In this document: positions 1 through 5,434 of the stretch, piece after piece | Numbering within the stretch: position 1 is the stretch's first letter | Layout of the letters: the number at the start of each line of letters is the position of its first letter | Origin: an uncultured bacterium | Lineage (GTDB): Bacteria; Patescibacteriota; Gracilibacteria; Absconditabacterales; Absconditicoccaceae | NCBI GenBank assembly: GCA_903943625.1 | Contig: CAJAPL010000114.1 | Coordinates: 1-5,875 of the forward strand | Direction of reading: 5' to 3' | DNA: 5,875 nt | The notes under the pieces: model-generated | The model's input: the letters and a program-made list of their open reading frames with translations, nothing else | What the model was told of the DNA's origin: nothing | The model's database searches: none | Position numbers and translations under genes: made by a program

Positions 1-21
1 AGTCAATATTTATTGGGCGAT

Positions 22-46
22 AAAAAAATCACGACCTAAATCGTGA
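22..46 (-). terminator. Rho-independent terminator of ssrA
   Basis: On the minus strand a 6-bp stem (TCACGA/TCGTGA, forward 29-34 and 41-46) with a 6-nt loop is followed directly by seven U (forward A run 22-28). It lies 37 nt beyond the tmRNA 3' end at 84, as expected for a terminator of the ssrA transcript. The stem is short but perfect. Confidence 0.75.
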
Positions 47-83
47 GTTTCTATAATTATTGACCGGTATTTCTCTAAGTTTT

Positions 84-453
84 TGGAGATGATGGGATTC
101 GAACCCATGTCTAAAAGGCATAAACAACAATTTCTACCGCAATAGCTTATTTATTAAGCAGATTTTTAGTGTTACCTTTGAAGCTTACTTTAGCCAACAA
201 GCAGGCATAGGTTTTTACAAAAGCAACGGGGGTTTCCTACTTAGGTCGACCTCGTGGTTAGTAGGAGTCACTTGGCGAGGTTAGTTACTGGCTTGATTAA
301 GCAGCGTAAGCTACTCTCACAAGGTCAGCTCTTCAAAGAAGAGATTTTCATGCGTTTGCATTTTTTTTTGAACGAAGATTAATCTCATTGCGTTCATAGA
401 GTAGCGGCGGTCATTATCTATGTGATCCTCCTATCAAATCCAGAAGCATCCCC
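84..453 (-). ncRNA. ssrA: tmRNA (transfer-messenger RNA)
   Basis: tmRNA rescues ribosomes stalled on broken messages. It enters as an alanyl-tRNA mimic, then templates a degradation tag. The minus-strand 5' end GGGGATG pairs with CATCTCC near the 3' end to give a 7-bp acceptor stem (one G-U), with discriminator A at 84. CCA is not encoded. The 3' part holds a clear T arm, ATGGG-TTCGAAT-CCCAT (forward about 91-107), and the 5' part has the tmRNA-like CTGGATTTGATAGG. The 370-nt length is typical for one-piece tmRNA. A tag reading frame sits in the middle (297-359). The gene has its own promoter and terminator, 48 nt after the recombinase stop. The two in-frame UGA codons in the tag fit the window's UGA=Gly code. 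Confidence 0.95.
297..359 (-). other. tmRNA tag-peptide reading frame
   Basis: After an A-rich stretch, as in other tmRNAs, the resume codon GCA (357-359) opens a 20-codon frame ending in TAA (297-299). With UGA read as glycine it gives ANAGKSLLGR followed by ADLVRVAYAA. The start AN and the small hydrophobic end YAA resemble known tags, which commonly end in -LAA or -VAA as a protease signal. UGA occurs at 348-350 and 333-335. With the standard code the tag would stop after three residues, so the frame is independent support for UGA=Gly. At 20 residues it is longer than the 10-residue E. coli tag. The exact resume codon is inferred by analogy. Confidence 0.8.
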
Positions 454-463
454 ATATGTTTTT

Positions 464-491
464 ACTATAATTATTTGCTATAAGAAGTCAA
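464..491 (-). promoter_or_regulatory. ssrA promoter
   Basis: On the minus strand TTGACT (486-491, 5 of 6 to the -35 consensus) is separated by 16 bp from TATAGT (464-469, 5 of 6 to the -10 consensus). The tmRNA 5' end at 453 begins 10 nt after the -10 box, so transcription would start at or a few nucleotides before the mature end. It sits just beyond the recombinase stop codon at 502, in the only gap between the two genes. Confidence 0.7.
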
Positions 492-501
492 TCTCTGGTT
501 G

Positions 502-1494
502 CTATTCATCCAAAAGATCGTGAACTTTTTGTAAATGTTTATCATCTATATGAGTATAAATTTGAGTTGTTGTAATAGAGGAGTGCCCAAGTAATGTCTG
601 GACTGCTCTAATATCTGCTCATTTTTTTATTAATGTAGTCGCGAAGCTATGACGTAAGGTATGTGGAGTCACTCTTTTCTTTATGCCTGCTAAACTGGCA
701 TATCTCTTCACTATCTCTTCTATGCTATTTCTACTAAGAGTTTGCCCAAAAGAATTTTTGGATAAACTTATAAAAATAAATTCTGAATCATCTGCTCTAG
801 ATAATAAATATTTTTTAAGTTTTTCTCTGGCTTGATTTGTCATAAATATTGCTCTTATTTTGGATCATTTTCAGATAACGGTAAATTGTTTTGAATCAAC
901 TTTTATATTTGATTTTTTTAGAGAGATTAATTCTGTAACTCTCAGTCATGTTCAATAAAGAAATCGCAATATAGCTTCATCCCTGGCTATTTGTAGAGGA
1001 TTTTTTCAAAATTTACTTGGCATTTCCAATACTGATTTTACTTCGTCATCTTCAAGATAATTTACTTCTCTTGCTGGTATTTTGGATAATTCTAATTTAT
1101 CTGGACTAATACAATCGATATCGTTTTTGAGTAGAAATTTTAGAAAAGATCTGATAGCGACTATGTGATAGTTTATTGTTTTGATGCTTAATCAGGTATT
1201 TTTGAGATGTATTCTAAAATCCAATGCATGCATGCTTTTGATTTTTTCTATATTTATATCTCCGATATATTCAGAAAATCTGTTTAACCATAAAGAGTAG
1301 TTTTCTATAGTTTTTGGACTTACGTTTTTTTCGTATTGGAGATAGAAAATATATTTTTCAATCAGATTATTTAAATTATTATAATTGTGTGTGGTTTCTG
1401 GTTTATTAATTAGTTTGTGCTCATGTTTGACCTTCGGTGAAGCCACTGCTTGCTTCTTGTGTATCTTGTCATTGTGGTGCGGTATTTGCGGCAT
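502..1494 (-). CDS. xer: XerC/XerD-family tyrosine recombinase
   Basis: A 330-residue site-specific recombinase, complete once UGA is read as Gly; the seven UGA codons would otherwise cut it into pieces. Xer proteins resolve chromosome dimers at dif sites; integron and phage integrases share the fold. An N-terminal SAM-like core-binding domain (about 40-125) has the typical [16 protein letters not shown] pattern. The catalytic domain shows Arg185 (GTGLRVTEL), Lys209 (GKGSKIR), His278 and Arg281 (HTLRH), His304 (LLGHSS) and nucleophile Tyr313 (TQIYTH). Every active-site residue is present. ATG 1494 is the only reasonable start: TAG lies two codons upstream and the next in-frame ATG is at codon 88, inside the core-binding domain. 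This gives a roughly 40-residue, His- and Lys-rich N-terminal extension beyond the usual length near 300. Its first 89 nt overlap the frameshifted end of the upstream membrane protein gene. Codon 177 is CGA, perhaps Trp. Housekeeping Xer versus integrase cannot be decided; I see no dif site. Confidence 0.93.
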
Positions 1495-2760
1495 TTTCTA
1501 ATTCTTGTAAATTTTGTAAATATCACGAAGCTTGTGCAAGGTATGAATCTAAAGATGATATATCCAAAATTTCTCAACTTTCAATCTGATTTATAAAGCT
1601 AGTTGATTTTCCTTTTAATAATGTTCAGAATTTCATCATGTCTGATATCTTTTTCTGTTTTCATAAATCTAAGTAGTATTGTCATTTGCTGGCAAAATCT
1701 TTTAGAGAATCGATTGTCGCTTGTTTTTTTGTTCATCTGTTGTCTGTAATGTATCAAGCACTTGGAATGGATCTGCTTGGTCTGTTATGTTGTGATCTGT
1801 AATATCTCAGCTAAGATTTTCTAAGCTTCAAGTAAGCTCATTGATGACTTGATCTGCTCATGTATCTACAAGAGTTTCTCAGGTGAGTATAAGCTCTTCT
1901 GTTGGCGGAGGAGGCGTGTCTTGAAATGGGCTTGGATCTTGTGTGGTTGTATCTGTGTTGTTTCATGATCATCAATCGTTTGCTCCAAATTGTATTGGAT
2001 ACATGGTTTTGAGAATAAAAAATCATGCAATTAAACAAACCGCAACTATTCATACAACCATAATTAAGTGTTTTTTATGTTCTTTGCTATTTGTCTGCGG
2101 TTTTACTTGTGGTGCCATATCATATGGGTTTTGTGATTGTTGGATTGATTGAGGAAACTGTACTTGAGGAGTATCTTGTATGGGGCTTTGTGTTGTAATT
2201 TCTGGGGTGGGTAAGATTTCGTCTAAATTGATTGCTCACATAGGTACTGCATTTATGTTTTTTGTTTCCTGTTGTGCTATTTTTGCGTCCATTGTCTGAG
2301 TAGTCACAATCTCATCTAATTTGTTACTTGGTATTTTTTGTATTCATTGTTCTCTTGCTTCTTGGAGTTGTTGTATGGTGTCATTTACGGCTTTTAAGTC
2401 TGCATTATATTCGACTTTTGTTTGGTCTAATATTATATTATCTATTGGTTGTTCTACCGCTGGTATTGGTGTCTGTATATCAGTCACTGGCGCAATTACT
2501 TCTTGTATTGGTTGTTGTATTTCTGGTGCAGAAACTCGTGATTGTGGCGCAATATCTTGCTCTTTTGGCTTGGCGGTTAGATTAATATCGAAATCTAAAT
2601 TTGTTTTATCGGTGGGGATGTTGGAATTTGTTTGCAAATCTAGATTTGTTTCTATTTTTGTGCTTTTTGGTTCTTCAATTGGCTTTAAATTGATATCAAA
2701 ATCTAGATTCAGATTATTGTCTGTATTTGGATTGATTGGTTGTTTGTTATCGTCTGACAT
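1406..2760 (-). CDS. Single-pass membrane protein, probable -1 frameshift
   Basis: I do not recognise this protein. ATG 2760 opens a frame that runs to TAA at 1702-1704 (352 residues, with UGA as Gly). A -1 shift at A AAA AAC (1723-1729) instead continues for 105 codons to TAA 1406-1408, giving 451 residues. The extension looks coding: it has seven UGA and three GGN glycines and reads as a helical segment (for example [20 protein letters not shown]). Residues 1-225 are disordered, rich in Asn, Gln, Asp and Pro, with the repeat NLDFDINL at 18-25 and 54-61. A basic cluster KEHKKH (226-231) precedes one membrane span (232-250), so the positive-inside rule puts the N-terminus in the cytoplasm. 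An outer linker rich in Gly, Asn, Thr and Pro follows. It is probably cotranscribed with the overlapping xer. A one-base assembly error in the A7 run would look the same. Confidence 0.75.
1723..1729 (-). promoter_or_regulatory. Slippery heptamer A AAA AAC, candidate -1 frameshift site
   Basis: Minus-strand zero-frame codons CAA AAA AAC (codons 344-346 of the membrane protein) contain A AAA AAC, a classic X XXY YYZ slippery heptamer. Slipping back one base leads into a 105-codon frame open to 1408. The zero frame ends seven codons later at TAA 1702-1704. I see no strong stem-loop or pseudoknot downstream and no Shine-Dalgarno-like stimulator upstream. A missing A in a homopolymer therefore remains a serious alternative to programmed frameshifting. 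Confidence 0.5.
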
Positions 2761-2788
2761 GAGAAAATATTTAAAGGTTTAAATGTTT

Positions 2789-2817
2789 CATTGTAACACT
2801 GTTTCATTGGAACAATG
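2789..2817 (-). repeat. Direct and inverted repeats in the membrane-gene leader
   Basis: The 10-mer TGTTTCATTG occurs at 2784-2793 and 2800-2809, 16 bp apart. CATTG (2805-2809) and CAATG (2813-2817) form a small hairpin with a 3-nt loop. The other CATTGT copy (2789-2794) can pair with the same arm ACAATG (2812-2817). The leader RNA from the promoter at 2828-2856 would thus have two mutually exclusive pairings. A regulatory role is only a guess. Confidence 0.4.
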
Positions 2818-2827
2818 GCACACTCTA

Positions 2828-2856
2828 ATTATATTTGAAAAGTATGTTTTTTGCAA
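2828..2856 (-). promoter_or_regulatory. Promoter of the membrane protein-xer pair
   Basis: On the minus strand TTGCAA (2851-2856, 4 of 6 to -35) and a perfect TATAAT (2828-2833) are 17 bp apart. Transcription would start near 2821, leaving a leader of about 60 nt before ATG 2760. The -35 box touches the first arm of the hairpin array (starting 2855), so anything bound to the array could affect this promoter. No Shine-Dalgarno-like sequence is visible before the ATG. Confidence 0.6.
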
Positions 2857-2970
2857 ATATTGCTACACAATATTTACAAGCAAATTTTCATTATGAAAAT
2901 TTATAAACAAATATTGTTACACAATATTTATAAACAAATTTTCTCTGTGAAAATTTATAAACAAATTTTT
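2855..2970. repeat. Array of four alternating 8-bp hairpins, exact 27-bp period
   Basis: Four perfect inverted repeats follow each other, each with 8-bp arms and a 5-nt loop: AAATATTG/CAATATTT at 2855-2875, AAATTTTC/GAAAATTT at 2882-2902, AAATATTG/CAATATTT at 2909-2929, AAATTTTC/GAAAATTT at 2936-2956. Arm types alternate A-B-A-B. Linkers are 6 nt (acaagc once, then ataaac three times), so every unit is exactly 27 bp. A half-unit AAATTTTT follows at 2963. Seen another way, the 14-mer ATTTATAAACAAAT recurs three times, with one variant ATTTACAAGCAAAT. The spacing is near 2.5 helical turns. Loops differ while arms are conserved, which suggests that the arms are the functional part. Operator, iteron or recombinase sites are all possible; the sequence alone does not say which. 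Confidence 0.9.
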
Positions 2971-2993
2971 AAAGACATAGTGAAAAATTACAG

Positions 2994-3013
2994 AAAGATG
3001 TTAGTTAATCTTT
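2994..3013 (-). terminator. Possible weak terminator after comF
   Basis: A 6-bp stem AAAGAT/ATCTTT (2994-2999 and 3008-3013) with an 8-nt loop lies 15 nt past the comF stop. On the minus strand it is followed by CTGTAATTTTT. The stem is AT-rich and the U run is offset, so this is a weak candidate. The hairpin array just beyond may contribute. Confidence 0.3.
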
Positions 3014-3028
3014 ATTAATTATTAGTTA

Positions 3029-3739
3029 TTAGCTATCGTGTCTTCATAAGACTGCTCACCATATGGAAATTTGAGGATATTCTTTTTTAATGGTTTTTGC
3101 TATTTCGTTTAGAGTGGATCAAGTAGTCGTGATATCATCTATAAATATTATCGTTTCATTTCATTGTAGATGTGAATTTTTTATTAATTGGAATGCATCA
3201 CTTAGATTTGCTTCTCTCTGTGATTTTGTGAGTGTGACTTGTTGGCGGGTGTTTCTTGTTTTCTTCACTATGTTTATAAGATTTAACCTTAGTTTTTGTG
3301 CCAATAGTTTTGCTATTTCACGAGAAGGATTGTATCATTTTATAAAATGTTTCCTATATCGATGGGACGGTACGTATGATATCAGCGTTTCTTCATTTAA
3401 AACATTGGTTTGATATTGTAGTAGTTGATTGGTCTGTATCACAAGGAATAATCTTTGAGCCAAAAATTCTGCTATATCTTTTTTGTGAAAATATTTTACC
3501 TTGAATATAAGATTTTTGAGTATTTTATCGTATACAAATGCTATTATGAGTCAGCTTAAATAATTATTTTTTTTATTCTTACAAGTGAAACATGTCTGAT
3601 AAAATCTATTATATGTATGGCAATAAGGACATATTTCTGGATGTGCGACAAGTTTTTTTTTGCAATCAAGACAAAGATACTCTCCTGATTGAGCGCAGTT
3701 GATACAGTGTTTGGGGAATAAGAAATTTAGTATTTGCAT
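3029..3739 (-). CDS. comF: ComF-family phosphoribosyltransferase-like competence protein
   Basis: A 236-residue protein, close to the family norm, complete with UGA as Gly (six of seven glycines are UGA). ComF proteins are cytosolic and needed for natural transformation, probably in handling incoming single-stranded DNA; the exact reaction is unsettled. The N-terminus has four Cys pairs (12/15, 23/26, 37/40, 50/53), a zinc-ribbon region. The phosphoribosyltransferase part follows: VPSH at 123-126, KGYNPSREIAK at 134-144 (family pattern RGFNQ.ELA), R165-x9-R175-x2-N178-x3-AF as in the family, and the PRPP loop IDDITTTGSTL at 200-210 with Gly207 as UGA. Codon 127, CGA after VPSH, sits where many homologues have Trp (PLHW). 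ATG 3739 lies 5 nt after the pilT stop, so the two are surely cotranscribed. No Shine-Dalgarno is seen, and coupling to pilT termination is likely. Confidence 0.92.
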
Positions 3740-3744
3740 TGTAT

Positions 3745-4839
3745 TTATTTTGCTATTACGCCTCTGCTTACTAGTTCTTTTGAGATGTACAGTGGATCGT
3801 TTGCATTATTTATAGCATCTTGCACTGTAATCTTCTTGTTGATTACAAGGTTAATTAGCTCTTCTTCCATTAGTTGCATTCAGTATTTTTTATTTGTTAG
3901 TATTGTATTGTTCACCATGTTCATTTTATTTTCTCTTATCATATTTTCTATAGCAGTATTGTTTATCATGATTTCCATCGCGACTACCATAGATAGGTTG
4001 TCCTGCGATTTTATAAGCTTTTGGGAGATTATAGCAAGCAAGTTTTCTGCTAGTTGCATTCTGATCTGATTCTGTTGCTCTGCGGGGAAAGATCATATTA
4101 TCTTGTTTAATGTCTGTACGGATGATCTAGAATGAATAGACGCTACTAATAAGTGTCATGTTTCAGCCAATAAAATTGCATTCTTGATGCCTTCCAAATC
4201 TCTTATTTCTCCAAATAATATCACATCTGGTCTTTGTCTGAGTGTAAATTTACTTGATGATCAAAATCAGATTACGTCTCTTCATAATTCTTTTTGTTCG
4301 ATTATAGATTTTTCTGGTTTAAACTTGTATTCAATAGGATCTTCAAGAGTGATAATATGCTTGGAATAATTTAGGTTTATTTCTTGTATCATAGCCGCTA
4401 GTGTTGTGGATTTCCCGCATCATGTAGGACCAGTGACCAATATTATTCAACTGCTTTTGGATGCTAGATCTTTGAGTATAGCTGGTAATCATAATTGATC
4501 TATCGTGGGTGCGGCCTCCATAAATAATCTTGAGACTATCATGATATGTCATTGCTGCTTTGATATATTTACTCTATAGCGTCTTCATGTGTTTGACACT
4601 CATAAATCAATACTTAAATTTTTTGTAAAATATTCAGCCATTTCGGGTTTTACTAGCCTTTCTTTTATTTCGTTTAGCATTTCATCAGTCATTATAGGTA
4701 ACTGTTCTAGCCTATGTAACTGATTATTTATCCTGAGAGTAGGAGGCTCTCAAAATGTTAAATATAGATCTGATGCGTTTTTTTCTGCCATCAGTTGGTG
4801 TAAGTCTATGTACTTATCTTCGCCTGTTTTTATTTTCAT
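3745..4839 (-). CDS. pilT: Type IV pilus retraction ATPase PilT
   Basis: A 364-residue hexameric ATPase that powers pilus retraction at the inner face of the membrane, for twitching and DNA uptake. Length matches PilT, and with UGA as Gly the frame is unbroken. Motifs in order: Walker A GPTGCGKST (137-145, Gly140 is UGA), Asp box HIITLEDPIEY (161-171), Walker B region PDVILFGEIRDLE (204-216, Glu211), His box AETGHLLVASIHS (225-237) and AIENMIRENK (296-305), matching the PilT hallmark AIRNLIRE. That last motif favours PilT over the extension ATPase PilB. Walker A has Cys where Ser or Ala is usual, and the Asp before Pro204 (normally DPD) is Arg. ATG 4839 is followed by the typical N-terminal pattern (ASDLYLTFGEPP). 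It heads the pilT-comF unit, with a promoter upstream at 4871-4898. Confidence 0.95.
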
Positions 4840-4870
4840 CTGTTTGGTTTACAAGTTATAAACTATACTA

Positions 4871-4898
4871 ATGATAAGTATTTTTTTATAATTTGCAA
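4871..4898 (-). promoter_or_regulatory. pilT-comF promoter
   Basis: On the minus strand TTGCAA (4893-4898) and TATCAT (4871-4876, 5 of 6 to -10) are 16 bp apart, 32 nt upstream of the pilT ATG. The forward 13-mer TTTGCAAATATTG (4892-4904) around the -35 box is identical to the one at the membrane-gene promoter (2850-2862). Another -10-like TATAGT lies at 4862-4867 without a matching -35. Confidence 0.5.
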
Positions 4899-4929
4899 AT
4901 ATTGAGTGAGTTATCTTTTCTTATTTGCG

Positions 4930-4960
4930 TTAAGCCCCAGGAAGAAAACCTGGGGCTTAA
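4930..4960 (-). terminator. Strong GC-rich hairpin after the 95-residue gene
   Basis: A perfect 12-bp inverted repeat TTAAGCCCCAGG/CCTGGGGCTTAA (4930-4941 and 4949-4960) with a 7-nt loop lies 23 nt past the stop of the minus-strand gene at 4984. It should end that transcript before the pilT promoter. Neither side has a run of U, so it is not a textbook intrinsic terminator. It may act with a factor or protect the RNA 3' end. Its GC-rich core stands out from the AT-rich surroundings. Confidence 0.6.
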
Positions 4961-4983
4961 ACTTAAAAGTACTGTAAAGCATT

Positions 4984-5271
4984 TTACTCTACCGGTACAC
5001 TATGCTCGACTGTTCCTAACAAAGCTCCCATTTGTACCAGCGCTTTGGCAATTTCTTTGTTTTCGGTAAACCAACAGCCCTCGTGAAATAATAGTGTGTA
5101 GTTGCTCTCATTGTTGTCGCAATAATTAGCGGCTATTTCGCTCATTGCTTTAACTGTCATTGTCTCAGGTGGGACAATGGGGATAAGAGATATACAAATC
5201 CTATCTCCCATGTTTCTTCGGATTCCTTTATTGAAATCCCAGTTTGCGATTTTTTCGAGATGTTCGTTCAT
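4984..5271 (-). CDS. Hypothetical 95-residue protein without UGA codons
   Basis: I do not recognise this family. The product is a small soluble protein with no signal peptide or clear membrane span. It has Cys residues at 26, 51 and 66 and a C-terminal part with helix-like character around IAKALVQMGALLG. ATG 5271 is preceded by a good promoter and the gene is followed by a 12-bp hairpin, so it looks like a separate one-gene unit. All five glycines are GGN (four GGA, one GGC) and none UGA, while about three quarters of glycines in the other genes are UGA. Two sampled 60-base lines are about 40% GC against 23-27% in two lines of pilT, though other genes here reach 35-38%. One CGA codon (in GI-CGA-RNMGD) could be Arg or Trp. 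Recent acquisition from a standard-code source is a reasonable inference, not shown. Confidence 0.65.
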   Translation of the reverse strand: MNEHLEKIANWDFNKGIRRNMGDRICISLIPIVPPETMTVKAMSEIAANYCDNNESNYTLLFHEGCWFTENKEIAKALVQMGALLGTVEHSVPVE

Positions 5272-5313
5272 AGGTCTTGTTTTTTATATTTGTTTTTTTG
5301 TATTTGACATTTT

Positions 5314-5341
5314 ATTATATCGTCCCATAGTATTAATTCAA
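5314..5341 (-). promoter_or_regulatory. Promoter of the 95-residue gene
   Basis: On the minus strand TTGAAT (5336-5341, 4 of 6) lies 16 bp from a perfect TATAAT (5314-5319), 42 nt before ATG 5271. The 163-bp gap between the divergent genes otherwise holds only AT-rich sequence. Confidence 0.55.
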
Positions 5342-5358
5342 GCTAAAATCAATTTTTC

Positions 5359-5386
5359 TTGAAATAAAAATGTAGATACATAGAAA
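5359..5386 (+). promoter_or_regulatory. Possible valS promoter
   Basis: On the plus strand TTGAAA (5359-5364, 5 of 6 to -35) is followed after 16 bp by TAGAAA (5381-5386, 4 of 6 to -10). The leader to the valS ATG would be about 40 nt. The -10 is poor. No T-box-like structure is visible in this short leader. Confidence 0.3.
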
Positions 5387-5434
5387 GATGGAAGCGAATC
5401 AACGCCAATCTTTTTTAGTCAATCAAAATTTGAT

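Noticed and set aside
84..1494. Genomic island integrated at ssrA, with the tyrosine recombinase as its integrase.
   Set aside because: The recombinase lies on the 5' side of ssrA, while such islands normally use the 3' end, and I found no second copy of the ssrA 3' sequence in the window. The protein looks more like XerC/D.
1599..1736. A 45-codon minus-strand ORF in the third frame at the end of the membrane protein gene.
   Set aside because: It overlaps the -1 frame extension, has no recognisable features and contains no UGA glycine. The -1 frame is longer and better supported.
2321..2782. Plus-strand open frames over the membrane protein gene (2321-2782, 2328-2585, 1943-2152).
   Set aside because: They are antisense to a gene with a promoter, UGA-glycine usage and a clear domain layout. 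Their products are low-complexity hydrophobic strings with no family resemblance.
2855..2970. Hairpin array as a CRISPR array.
   Set aside because: The units are palindromes with a 27-bp period, constant 6-nt linkers and nearly constant sequence; there are no unique spacers of 25-40 bp and no cas genes.
3090..4069. Plus-strand open frames at 3090-3413 and 3734-4069, and 4184-4369.
   Set aside because: They lie antisense to comF and pilT, whose motifs are unmistakable; these frames are shadows.
502..4839. Apparent pseudogenes: xer, the membrane protein, comF and pilT broken by many in-frame TGA codons.
   Set aside because: Reading TGA as Gly restores full-length proteins with every catalytic motif, so these are intact genes, not decayed ones. 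Only the 1724-1730 A-run shift is a true break in frame.
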